Assembly: GCA_022008415.1 (NCBI GenBank)
Contig: JAIRBC010000008.1
Span: 114,561 to 178,560 of the forward strand
Length of the DNA: 64,000 nt
Direction: 5' to 3'
Source of the DNA: Cerina litoralis
Lineage (GTDB): Bacteria; Bacteroidota; Bacteroidia; Flavobacteriales; Flavobacteriaceae
Part shown: one piece after another, positions 28,267-36,465 of the stretch
How the letters are laid out: each line of letters opens with the position of its first letter
Position numbering within the stretch: position 1 is the first letter of the stretch
Translations under genes and position numbers: made by a program
The notes under the pieces: generated by a model
Seen by the model: the letters and a program-made list of their open reading frames with translations, nothing else
Database searches by the model: none
What the model was told of the DNA's origin: nothing

Positions 28267-29724
28267 ATGCATATACTAAACAGGACAACACAAAATATCC
28301 CGGCACAGCTGCCCATAAAGGTCATGCAATTTGGAGGGGGCAATTTTCTGAGGGCCTTTGTAGACTGGATGATTCAAATCCTAAATGAGGAAACCGATTT
28401 CAACGGGGGAGTGGCCGTCATTAAACCAACGGAAAGGGGCGATTACAATGAACTGAAAACACAGGATGGCCTTTTTACGGTGATTTTGGACGGGGTAAAG
28501 AAGGGGCAATTAATCGCGGAAAAAAAATTGGTTTCCGTGGTTCAAAAGGTTGTCAATCCGTATACGGAATGGGATGCATATCTAAAATTGGCCGAAAGGG
28601 AGGAGTTAAAATTTATCGTTTCGAATACCACTGAAGCAGGGATCAGATTTAATCCCGACGACAAGTTTACGGGTACCCCACCGACCGAGTTTCCGGCGAA
28701 ATTGACCAAATGGCTGCACCATCGCTATCTTTTTTTTGGGGGCAACCCTTCAAAAGGGTGTATATTGTTGCCCTGTGAACTAATAGAGAACAATGGTCAT
28801 ACGCTAAAAGAAACCGTTTTAAAGTACGCCGATCATTGGAATTTGAACCCGGATTTTAAGGCATGGATAGCCTCCGCCAATCATTTTTGTGGAACCTTGG
28901 TGGATAGAATCGTATCGGGCTATCCGCAAGATCGGGCCGAGGAAATAGAGCTGGAGCTGGGTTATGGGGATAAATTATTGGTGGCGGGCGAATACTACCA
29001 CAGTTGGGTGATACAAGGCTCGCAGGAAATTCAGAAAAAACTGCCTTTTGCCCAAACGGATCTGAACGTTCAGTTTGTGGAGGATCTGGTACCTTACCGG
29101 AAAATGAAGGTCAGGATATTGAACGGGGCGCATACGGCCATGGTACCCGTGGGCTACCTGGGAGGCCTCCGATTGGTAAGAGACGTAATGCAGGAAGAAA
29201 TAACCTTTTCTTTTGTGGAAAACCTGTTGACGGGGGAAGTGATAAAAACCTTGGATTTCCCAGTTGAAATAAAACGCAAGTTTGTGCAGGAGGTGATGGA
29301 TCGGTACCGCAACCCCTTGATCGACCATCAGCTGATCAGTATCTCACTCAATGGCACCTCCAAGTTTGTTACCCGTCTGTTGCCCGCTTTAAAGGGTTAT
29401 CGCGCTTTGACCGGTACGCTTCCGGCAAGGATCGTTTTTTCCCTTGCTGCCTTGATCTTGTTTTATAAGGGCGAATTTAATGGGGAAGAAATCGAGTTAA
29501 AGGACAATAAACAAGTACTGGATTTCTTTCAAGATCATTGGCGACGTGTAATCGACGGAAATTTGACGATAGAAGAATTGGCACAGAGCATTCTGGCCAA
29601 CAAATTAATCTGGGGAGAGAACCTTAACAACTTTCCGGGCATGACGGAAATGGTATCGCATTATATTGCCGAAATTGAAGCCAACGGTGTAATGGCAACT
29701 TTAAGAACCATAGAAACCGGCTAA
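28267..29724 (+). CDS. uxaB: Tagaturonate reductase-type, mannitol dehydrogenase family
   Basis: 485 residues of the polyol-specific long-chain dehydrogenase family, without zinc. The nucleotide loop is MQFGGGNFLRAFVDWMI, with VSNTTEAGI and LPCELIENNG further on; the catalytic Lys lies in VPYRKMKVRILNGAHTAM, which also has the family's N-x-x-H, and GTSKFVTRLLP is in the C-terminal domain. UxaB reduces tagaturonate to altronate with NADH, feeding UxaA. No uronate isomerase (uxaC) is in the window. It lies 134 bases after the dehydratase and 13 bases before the lactonase gene. Confidence 0.88.
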   Translation: MHILNRTTQNIPAQLPIKVMQFGGGNFLRAFVDWMIQILNEETDFNGGVAVIKPTERGDYNELKTQDGLFTVILDGVKKGQLIAEKKLVSVVQKVVNPYTEWDAYLKLAEREELKFIVSNTTEAGIRFNPDDKFTGTPPTEFPAKLTKWLHHRYLFFGGNPSKGCILLPCELIENNGHTLKETVLKYADHWNLNPDFKAWIASANHFCGTLVDRIVSGYPQDRAEEIELELGYGDKLLVAGEYYHSWVIQGSQEIQKKLPFAQTDLNVQFVEDLVPYRKMKVRILNGAHTAMVPVGYLGGLRLVRDVMQEEITFSFVENLLTGEVIKTLDFPVEIKRKFVQEVMDRYRNPLIDHQLISISLNGTSKFVTRLLPALKGYRALTGTLPARIVFSLAALILFYKGEFNGEEIELKDNKQVLDFFQDHWRRVIDGNLTIEELAQSILANKLIWGENLNNFPGMTEMVSHYIAEIEANGVMATLRTIETG

Positions 29725-29737
29725 AATAATATCGATT

Positions 29738-30568
29738 ATGAGAATAGATTCCCATCAACATTTTTGGAAGTACGACCCGTTTAAGCACCAATGGATCGCT
29801 GATAATATGTCCGTTATCCGAAAAGACTTTCTTCCAATAGATTTAAAAAGGGTTTATGGTAAGCACCAAATCGACGGATGTGTTGCGGTACAGGTAGACC
29901 AGACCGTGGAAGAGAACGATTTTATGTTGAATTTGGCCGAAAAAAATGATTTCATCAAAGGCGTTGTGGGGTGGGTAGACCTCCGCTCTCAAAAGGTCGA
30001 TGCGGTTTTAGAGGCTTATGGCAATACAAATAAATTAAAAGGTTTCCGACATATTGTTCAGGGAGAACCTGATCCAAATTTTATGCTGGGACCGGATTTT
30101 GTGCGGGGCATATCGAGCTTGGAAAAGGGCGGTTACACCTACGATATTCTGGTTTTCCCCCACCAATTAGGCGCCGCACTGGAATTGGTGAAGAAGTTTC
30201 CCAGGCAGAAGTTTGTGATAGACCATATAGCCAAACCTTATATCAAGGATGGTTTCTTTGAGGGCTGGGCGGTTCTAATGAAGGAATTGGCCAAGCACGA
30301 AAACGTATATTGCAAACTCTCGGGCATGATTACCGAGGCTGATTACAAGAATTGGACTCCCGAACAAATCCACCCCTATATGTATCTAATTTTGGAGGCG
30401 TTTGGTGCGGAACGGGTTATGTTCGGATCGGATTGGCCAGTGTGTTTGGTAGCGGGTAATTACGGGGAAGTCCTTGCTTTGGTAACCGATTTCATCACCC
30501 CATTGAGCAACCACGAGCAAAATGCCATAATGGGACAAAATGCTATTCAATTTTATAATTTAAAATAG
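29738..30568 (+). CDS. Amidohydrolase-family sugar lactonase (L-fucono-lactonase type)
   Basis: A 276-residue TIM-barrel hydrolase of COG3618. It shows the N-terminal metal motif DSHQHFWKYDP, GCVAVQVDQTVEEN, the conserved RHIVQGEPD, FVIDHIAKP and the C-terminal GSDWPVCLVAG. The same motifs are found in characterised L-fucono-1,5-lactonases and L-rhamnonolactonases. It would hydrolyse the lactone made by the dehydrogenase encoded two steps downstream, giving the aldonate used by the UxaA-type dehydratase. It is tightly linked to the reductase gene upstream (13 bases). Confidence 0.87.
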   Translation: MRIDSHQHFWKYDPFKHQWIADNMSVIRKDFLPIDLKRVYGKHQIDGCVAVQVDQTVEENDFMLNLAEKNDFIKGVVGWVDLRSQKVDAVLEAYGNTNKLKGFRHIVQGEPDPNFMLGPDFVRGISSLEKGGYTYDILVFPHQLGAALELVKKFPRQKFVIDHIAKPYIKDGFFEGWAVLMKELAKHENVYCKLSGMITEADYKNWTPEQIHPYMYLILEAFGAERVMFGSDWPVCLVAGNYGEVLALVTDFITPLSNHEQNAIMGQNAIQFYNLK

Positions 30569-30745
30569 GAGACGATTGAGATTTATTTTAATTATTTTTC
30601 TATGCCACTTTTTGCACATAACTTAGTTTTCCCGACTGGTGAGGGATGAACCATAGCGATGCTATCCTTAAAAATTTCGCATCTTACTACATCAATAATC
30701 GTTTTTAAAAATTCTAATCAAATAATTCATAACAGTCTTTAAACA

Positions 30746-31537
30746 ATGGAACTAAACTTAAAAGGAAAAGTAGTATTGATTTCTGGCGCGGCCGGAGTCA
30801 GGGAAAGTATAGGGGAAACCATCTTACAGGCATTGGCCAAGGAAGGTGCCATCCCTGCCATCATAGACCGTAACGCCCGAGGTTTTGGGTATGTTGCGGA
30901 GTTGCAGAAGAAAGGGATCGATGCCTCTTTTTTTCAGACCGATGTTACAGAACCCGATCAGATAAAGGCCGCTGTTGCCGGCGTTGTTGAAAAATATGGC
31001 CGTATCGATGTAGTAATAAATAATGTAGGGGTAAACGATGGTGCCGGATTGGATGCTTCCTATGAGGAATTTATGAATTCCCTAAAGTTGAATCTTGTCA
31101 GCTTCTATTTAGTGGTAAAGTATGCGCTGCCCCATTTAAAAGCTACCAAGGGTAATATTTTAAATATAGGTTCCAAGGTGGGATTAACGGGCCAAGGGGG
31201 TACTTCGGGTTATGCAGCTGCTAAAGGAGGCGTGTTGGGGCTTACCCGTGAATGGGCGGTAGATCTTGTAAAGTTTGGGATCCGGAGCAACGCCATTATT
31301 ATCGCAGAAAGCTGGACTCCATCGTATGATACTTGGATCAAAACCTTGGATAAGGGTGCAGAAAAATTGAAATCGATCCTCAATAAAATTCCATTGGAAC
31401 ATCGTATGACTACCCCACAGGAGATTGCGGATACCTGTTTGTTTACCATTTCGGATAAATCATCCCACACCACAGGTCAATTTATTTTTGTGGATGGGGG
31501 CTACGTGCACTTGGATCGGGCGCTATTGTCCGAATAA
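30746..31537 (+). CDS. SDR-family sugar dehydrogenase, L-fucose dehydrogenase-like
   Basis: A 263-residue short-chain dehydrogenase. The catalytic set is Ser in NIGSKVGLTGQ plus Tyr and Lys in TSGYAAAKGG; the C-terminus DKSSHTTGQFIFVDGGYVHLDRAL is the signature I associate with L-fucose dehydrogenases. The glycine-rich loop GAAGVRESIG is three residues longer than the common TGxxxGIG form, so cofactor preference may differ. It would oxidise L-fucose (or D-arabinose/L-galactose, which share the needed configuration) to the lactone. A 177-base gap precedes it, so it may have its own promoter. Confidence 0.85.
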   Translation: MELNLKGKVVLISGAAGVRESIGETILQALAKEGAIPAIIDRNARGFGYVAELQKKGIDASFFQTDVTEPDQIKAAVAGVVEKYGRIDVVINNVGVNDGAGLDASYEEFMNSLKLNLVSFYLVVKYALPHLKATKGNILNIGSKVGLTGQGGTSGYAAAKGGVLGLTREWAVDLVKFGIRSNAIIIAESWTPSYDTWIKTLDKGAEKLKSILNKIPLEHRMTTPQEIADTCLFTISDKSSHTTGQFIFVDGGYVHLDRALLSE

Positions 31538-31573
31538 ACGGTTGCCCTTTGATTCAAAACTGCAATTTTGATT

Positions 31574-32131
31574 TTAATAAATCCATGGAATAAGATGATA
31601 ACTATTATCCATATAGACTTTATAATCCTGACCAAATTGTTCTATTAATACCTTTTCCTCGATTTTTATCCTGTAAAGAAACACTAGGGTTACTGGTATA
31701 ATTATCGTCAAAAAACTTATCCAATTGTTGATCGATATCCCAAATCCTGCGAAGAAAATTAGGGAGCCAAGATAGGAGGGATGGCGAACCCAGCCGTAAA
31801 TTCCGTCCGTTTTAAGGGTATGGTCCTCCCTTATCGTAACATCTACGGTAAAGAATTTCCCTAAGGAAGAAATCGAATAAAATCGCAACAGCATCCCTAA
31901 AACTATAAGGATCGTCCCGGAAATAATGAGAGTTGGTTGAGTACCAAGGGGAAGGTCGATGTAATAAGATAAAAATATGCCAATATTAATAGAAAGGATT
32001 ATCGTTATCCAGATCATCCATAGGGAGCCTTTGTCCTTTTTCTTTTTATCACCTGTTGTGGAACGCAGAAGCCTGTTCAGCAATATTTCAGACAGCAACC
32101 AAAGAACCCAAACTATTTTCAAAATAATCAT
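31574..32131 (-). CDS. Isoprenylcysteine carboxyl methyltransferase-like membrane protein
   Basis: A 185-residue inner-membrane protein with about five hydrophobic segments and the ICMT/PEMT-like SAM-binding C-terminal part: TDGIYGWVRHPSYLGSLIFFAGFG and YRIKIEEKVLIEQFGQDYKVYM. The RHPxYxG and EE(K)xL signatures are those of this family. In bacteria the substrate is usually unknown (small thiols or lipids are possible). It is convergent with the SDR gene. Confidence 0.85.
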   Translation of the reverse strand: MIILKIVWVLWLLSEILLNRLLRSTTGDKKKKDKGSLWMIWITIILSINIGIFLSYYIDLPLGTQPTLIISGTILIVLGMLLRFYSISSLGKFFTVDVTIREDHTLKTDGIYGWVRHPSYLGSLIFFAGFGISINNWISFLTIIIPVTLVFLYRIKIEEKVLIEQFGQDYKVYMDNSYHLIPWIY

Positions 32132-32200
32132 ATAGGCGAAAATTAAATCTGGATTTAGATAAAGAAATACATCACCCTAACGAAACTAAATTAGCAGGCT

Positions 32201-33727
32201 TTACACCAATGCTGTCCGTGTCATCAATTTCGGTTGGGGTATACCCATCATTTTTAGGATGGTCGGGGCAATATCCCCTAAAACGCCGTTTTCCACTTTT
32301 TTAATTTCCGGATCCACCACGATCAATGGTACAAGATTCGTTGTATGGGCCGTATTGGGGCTACCATCTGGGTTGATCATGGTATCGCAATTGCCGTGAT
32401 CGGCTATGACCAGGGTAGAATACCCATTTTTCAATCCGGCTGCTATTACGGCTTCCGAACAACTGTCCACCGTTTCACAAGCTTTTATGGCGGCATTCAT
32501 ATCCCCGGTATGCCCTACCATATCGGGATTGGCAAAATTGAGGCAAACAAAATCGGCCTCGCCTTTTTCCAATTCGGGGATAATGGCATCGCGAATATCA
32601 TAAGCGCTCATTTCGGGCTTTAGGTCATAAGTGGCTACCTTGGGAGAAGGGCATAAAATCCGCTTTTCCCCGTCAAACGGAATTTCCCGTCCCCCGTTGA
32701 AGAAAAAGGTTACGTGGGGATACTTTTCGGTCTCAGCGATTCGAATTTGTTTCTTATTCGCCTTGGAAAGTACCTCTCCCAACGTTTCAGAAATGTTGTC
32801 CTTGTCATAGATCACATGAATACCTTTATAGGAATCGTCGTAGTTGGTCATGGTCACATAATACAAGTCCAGTTTGTGCATGTTGTACTCGTGAAGGTCT
32901 TCCTGACTAAGTACTTGGGTGAGTTCACGGCCACGATCGGTCCTGAAATTAAAGAAGATAACGACATCCCCTGGGTTAATGACCGCCAATGGGGTTCCCT
33001 TGTCATCGACATGTACGATAGGCTTAACAAATTCATCCGTAGTGCCTTGATCATAACTATATTGCATGGCTTTGGGCAGGTTCGGGGCCTTTTCCCCTTT
33101 CCCATGCACCAATAGGTCATAGGCCTGTTTTACACGTTCCCATCTTTTATCCCTGTCCATAGCGTAATACCTTCCAATTACAGAGGCTATTTTTGTCTTC
33201 TTGCCGGAACAGAAATTGATTAGATCCTCCAAAAAACCCTTTCCACTTTTGGGATCAACGTCCCTGCCATCGGTAAATGCATGGACAAACGTGTCTTCTA
33301 AACCATAACTTTCAGATGCCTCGATAAGTCCCTTTAAATGCGAAATATGGCTATGAACACCTCCGTCGCTTAACAAGCCCAAAAAATGTACTGGTTTATT
33401 ATTGCTTTTGGCATAATGAAATGCATCTTTTAATTCCTTTTCGTCCTTGAGTGTATTGTCTTTTACCGCCAGATTGATCTTGGCCAGATCTTGGTAAACT
33501 ATCCTCCCGGCACCCAAGTTCATATGGCCAACTTCACTGTTTCCCATCTGTCCCTCGGGAAGGCCCACATTCATTCCAAAAGTCTTCAGGTTAGAATTAG
33601 GGTATTTTTTATATAGGGAATCAACGAATGGGGTATTAGCCTTTTCAATTGCCGAAACTTTTGGGTCGGGAGACTTCCCCCAACCATCCAAAATCATCAG
33701 GATTACTTTTTTGTTCATTGGTTTCAT
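32201..33727 (-). CDS. gpmI: 2,3-bisphosphoglycerate-independent phosphoglycerate mutase
   Basis: Interconverts 3- and 2-phosphoglycerate in glycolysis, using two Mn2+ ions. At 508 residues it has the expected length. Asp14 (ILDGWG) and the phosphorylated Ser64 (MGNSEVGHMNLGAGR) belong to the alkaline-phosphatase-like domain; GGVHSHISHL, HAFTDGRDV, FFNFRTDRGRELT and IADHGNCD follow in order. Two ATGs (33727 and 33718) are possible; the second begins MNKKVILMILDGWG and is the more usual form. A triple 24-bp repeat lies just upstream. Confidence 0.97.
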   Translation of the reverse strand: MKPMNKKVILMILDGWGKSPDPKVSAIEKANTPFVDSLYKKYPNSNLKTFGMNVGLPEGQMGNSEVGHMNLGAGRIVYQDLAKINLAVKDNTLKDEKELKDAFHYAKSNNKPVHFLGLLSDGGVHSHISHLKGLIEASESYGLEDTFVHAFTDGRDVDPKSGKGFLEDLINFCSGKKTKIASVIGRYYAMDRDKRWERVKQAYDLLVHGKGEKAPNLPKAMQYSYDQGTTDEFVKPIVHVDDKGTPLAVINPGDVVIFFNFRTDRGRELTQVLSQEDLHEYNMHKLDLYYVTMTNYDDSYKGIHVIYDKDNISETLGEVLSKANKKQIRIAETEKYPHVTFFFNGGREIPFDGEKRILCPSPKVATYDLKPEMSAYDIRDAIIPELEKGEADFVCLNFANPDMVGHTGDMNAAIKACETVDSCSEAVIAAGLKNGYSTLVIADHGNCDTMINPDGSPNTAHTTNLVPLIVVDPEIKKVENGVLGDIAPTILKMMGIPQPKLMTRTALV

Positions 33728-33741
33728 AAGTTAGTTGAAAT

Positions 33742-33813
33742 CCCGCCTGTACTAAGTCGGGCAGGCCCGCCTGTACTAAGTCGGGCAGGCCCGCCTGTAC
33801 TAAGTCGGGCAGG
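33742..33813. repeat. Three exact tandem copies of a 24-bp GC-rich unit
   Basis: The unit starts cccgcctgtactaa and ends gtcgggcagg; copies occupy 33742-33765, 33766-33789 and 33790-33813 without a mismatch. Each unit can fold through gcctg/caggc. Degenerate relatives follow at about 33881-33955, and the same words (cctgcccgac, ggcggg) occur in the hairpin at 44813. It sits 15 bases upstream of the gpmI start, so it is in the gpmI leader or promoter region. It resembles REP-type palindromic repeats rather than a coding repeat. Confidence 0.9.
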
Positions 33814-34300
33814 TTTGCACTTAAATGCAAAACTTTCGGTTTCTATAAATTTATTCGTTATAAAAGTTTTTATGCCGTATCCCGCCTGCACGCCCGTGCC
33901 GTTCGGACGGGAATGACCAGTCGGGCAAGCCCGCCTATACGAGTAGTCGGGCGAGTTTATTGAGTTATTAGTGCGCGGGGCCTAAATAACACAGAAACCC
34001 AATTACGGTTTGCAATTTCATTGCTTTTCTGTCTCGATACGTATCGGGACCATAGATTTTCAAACCATAACGTGGTTTGGTTTAAACGGTACCCCAAAAA
34101 TAAGGCGATTTGCCAAGTATTGCTATTTTTTGAGGTTACTTTTCCACTTTTTTTGGCGGGAATTTCACCTTGGCGATCCTCGGTCGACAAAAGTCTCAAT
34201 TGTTAAAATTTTGTTATTTACCTACCTAATGTGAAACAAAAAAAAGGAGAAGTCGTCTATTAAATACAATCATCATTCATTAATCAAAAAATCATTCATC
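33814..34300. other. Intergenic region with degenerate repeat copies, no gene seen
   Basis: About 490 bases between the divergent gpmI and ankyrin genes. It contains imperfect copies of the 24-bp repeat (about 33881-33955) and a palindrome tctcgatacgtatcggga at 34032-34049. Frames that stay open here have repeat-driven, unconvincing translations. Confidence 0.5.
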
Positions 34301-34705
34301 ATGAAAAAAACAGTTCTTACCGTGGCCATGGCCTTTGCGCTAATGGCCGCAAGTGCAAACACCGAAACGGGTGTACACTACACCAATTTTACTTCTACAA
34401 TTGGTAGTGAAGTAACGAAACCTGGTCCCGATTCCTTTTGTAAAGCCATTATGGAAGGAGATGTGGAAATGGTACAACGTATGATAGTCCTAGGGGAAGA
34501 CGTGAACCAAAAATCCCTGGGAAAGACTCCTGCAATTTTTGCCGCTCGATACAATAAGGCGGAAATAATGAAAATTCTTATTGCGAATGGCGCCGATCTA
34601 TCCATTAAATGCGATAAGGGTTTCACGGTTGAAAAATATGCAGAGCTATCGCATGCTACCGAAGTATTGAAGGTCCTTGCGGAATACGATCAAAGCGAAA
34701 AGTAA
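34301..34705 (+). CDS. Small exported ankyrin-repeat protein
   Basis: 134 residues with a signal peptide (MKKTVLTVAMAFALMAASAN) and then about two and a half ankyrin repeats over residues 46-130: FCKAIMEGDVEMVQRMIVLGEDVNQ, GKTPAIFAARYNKAEIMKILIANGADLS, GFTVEKYAELSHATEVLKVL. Such small periplasmic ankyrin proteins are presumed to bind a protein partner; none is indicated here. It stands alone with long gaps on both sides. Confidence 0.88.
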   Translation: MKKTVLTVAMAFALMAASANTETGVHYTNFTSTIGSEVTKPGPDSFCKAIMEGDVEMVQRMIVLGEDVNQKSLGKTPAIFAARYNKAEIMKILIANGADLSIKCDKGFTVEKYAELSHATEVLKVLAEYDQSEK

Positions 34706-35158
34706 GAACCAAAAGGTCTTGGCTTGTAGTTTGCCCAAGTTGTCCTTTGATTGTTATTTAGGTTTTACGGTACGTTCGCAAAAATATTTGTCTACCCGTT
34801 AAATTCTAGGTTCAAACAGACGCTTTCCCTTGTGGTATCCCTCTTGAGTTTTATTTAAGTTATAGCAGATATTTCTGATGTAGAACACCAATTTTTTATC
34901 GGTAGGGGGCATAAGATATTTAGTCCCCTGAAATGTTTTTCACTTTATTTTGAGGTACCAGGTCAAAGTTAATTGGTCCACAATCAGGGGATCCGCAAGG
35001 TTACTTTAGAATTATGATTATAGAACGTATCAAGTTTCTGTCATTGCAAAAGTTTAAATCGGTTCTATGATAAAAGGAAGCAACACGTAAGGTAAGTGGG
35101 CTTTCAATGATCAATTTCCCAATTAGTATAAATCGGATAATTATAAAAATTTAAACGT
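34706..35158. other. Intergenic stretch, no gene seen
   Basis: About 450 A+T-rich bases between the ankyrin gene and the next small exported protein, with stops in all frames. No hairpin with a T run and no good TAnnTTTG promoter was found, though a promoter for the downstream gene must lie here. Confidence 0.4.
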
Positions 35159-35683
35159 ATGAAAAGTTTAGTAATCGGCACAATGTTGCTAGGATTTGCC
35201 GCCCTAGGATATTCACAAAATTCGGATGATTGTAGCAAAAACGAAATTGCTCTCTCCGAGGTAGAAGTTTCCCCCATGGATCAAGCTTATTTTGATGAGG
35301 TTGCCGAAGGGGTAGTGTCAACAAAGGTTTATGCGCTAGAAAGAAAGGCGTCTAGATACAACGTTAAAAAGCACCCTTATTTTGACGATAACGACAACAA
35401 GGTGTACCACGTTAGGTTTAACAAAAAGAAGGCGAAAATTCTAGCTACCTATGACAATGACGGTAAAATTGTTTATGCCCATGAGACCTATGAGGACCTT
35501 ACCCTTCCGCCGGTAGTGAGAAACTCGGTATTTAAGGAACATCCGGACTGGAAATTAAACCAGACATCCTATGTTGTTTTTTACAATGGGGTCGATGCCA
35601 GCAAGACCTACCGGGTAAAGTTGAGTAAAGAAAAAATGAAGAAAAACTTGAAATTTGACGCCTATGGCAACAGAATAAAATAG
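35159..35683 (+). CDS. Exported small protein, function unknown (possibly PepSY-like)
   Basis: 174 residues with signal peptide MKSLVIGTMLLGFAALGYSQ. The mature part is rich in Lys, Asp and Tyr, with two similar modules: one around YFDDNDNKVYHVRFNKKKAKILATYDNDGKIVYAHE and one around VVFYNGVDASKTYRVKLSKEKMKKNLKFDAYGNRIK. The alternation of strands with DNDG-type turns recalls PepSY-like/DUF2874 folds, but I cannot name the family firmly. A strong terminator follows 65 bases after the stop. Confidence 0.8.
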   Translation: MKSLVIGTMLLGFAALGYSQNSDDCSKNEIALSEVEVSPMDQAYFDEVAEGVVSTKVYALERKASRYNVKKHPYFDDNDNKVYHVRFNKKKAKILATYDNDGKIVYAHETYEDLTLPPVVRNSVFKEHPDWKLNQTSYVVFYNGVDASKTYRVKLSKEKMKKNLKFDAYGNRIK

Positions 35684-35748
35684 AGTTCATTTTTGGGTGC
35701 AAAATACACCTAAATTTAAATACGGTAAATTGAATTAGTCAATCAATT

Positions 35749-35785
35749 AAAAGCCCCGTCCAAATATTTAGTACGGGGCTTTTTT
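35749..35785 (+). terminator. Strong terminator
   Basis: aaaagccccgt (35749-35759) pairs perfectly with acggggctttt (35773-35783) and runs into T. It closes the small exported-protein gene and, being symmetrical, may also serve the minus-strand DUF6747 gene at 35839. Confidence 0.9.
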
Positions 35786-35838
35786 CAATTTATTTACTTT
35801 TCTATAGTGTTCAGGTAAAAGAGCAAACAAAAGGTCAT

Positions 35839-36006
35839 TTAAAATCTAAATCCTGTAAAGGCCCTAAACAAAAATGCGTAAATGGCCATTAAAAGCATGG
35901 CAGCACAAAAAATTGAATAAATCTTCAACAGATTCACGACAATCTCTGGTTTGCAGTTGTCAAATGCTTCGGAATAAATGTTCTTGAAATGTAATAGTGT
36001 TCCCAT
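35839..36006 (-). CDS. Small membrane protein, DUF6747-like (55 residues)
   Basis: A short gene missed by length cut-offs: ATG at 36006, TAA at 35839-35841. The start is MGTLLHFKNIYSEAFDNC, followed by a single hydrophobic segment (about residues 29-47, IYSIFCAAMLLMAIYAFLF) and the ending RAFTGFRF. The pattern of an N-terminal KxIYxEAF, one membrane helix and FRxxTGFxF at the end is what I recall for DUF6747 proteins of Flavobacteriaceae. Function is unknown. It reads toward the bidirectional terminator at 35749. Confidence 0.75.
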   Translation of the reverse strand: MGTLLHFKNIYSEAFDNCKPEIVVNLLKIYSIFCAAMLLMAIYAFLFRAFTGFRF

Positions 36007-36195
36007 ATAGTCTCGTTTAATGATTATTAATCAAAGCTAAAGGGTTAAATCTGGGACGATTAAAAGAATGGGGATGGTCAAATATAGGTAAAAAATATTG
36101 ATAAGCAGTAGTTTTGCCTAAATTATGCTGTGGGATACGGAGTTATTAAGTTACTGGGTAATTGTGCAATCATCAACTTAATCGATCTAAAGATT

Positions 36196-36279
36196 CCCCG
36201 ATGGCTCTGCCTCGGGGTTTCAGATTCACCTCTCCTTGGGAGAGGTCGGACCTGCCTTTTTCGGCAGTTCCGGGTGAGG
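36196..36279. repeat. Intergenic multi-hairpin element
   Basis: Within 84 bases there are three clean hairpins: ccccga/tcgggg (36196-36217), cctctcc-ttg-ggagagg (about 36228-36244) and ctgcc/ggcag (about 36252-36266), the last two enclosed by cacc...gggtg. The layout is a three-way junction. It lies in the roughly 460-base gap between the DUF6747 gene and the M15 peptidase; the rest of that gap shows no gene. It looks like a dispersed structured repeat, but a structured RNA is not excluded. Confidence 0.5.
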
Positions 36280-36465
36280 CAAAATAAAAAATTTCGGATT
36301 TTAACCCCTTCGACCAAAATAAAACCGGCGAAATACTTCTATAGCTCTGCTTCGACGATAGTCGGTTTTAAGAAATTTTTTATCAAGAGAGAATGGTTAT
36401 GAGTTTTGGGTTATGGGTTCATAGTTTTTTAACATCAAGCCTTGATCCTTCAACCTTCAAAATCC

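Noticed and set aside
31554..31571. tcaaaa/ttttga inverted repeat between the SDR and ICMT-like genes as a terminator
   Set aside because: Only 6 bp of A/T-rich stem and no adequate T run; too weak to list.
33742..33813. Tandem 24-bp units considered as a CRISPR array
   Set aside because: The copies are contiguous with no spacers, and no cas genes are present.
33645..33830. Minus-strand frame encoding a tandem LPDLVQAG repeat
   Set aside because: The repeat arises from translating the 24-bp DNA repeat, and the frame overlaps the start of gpmI.
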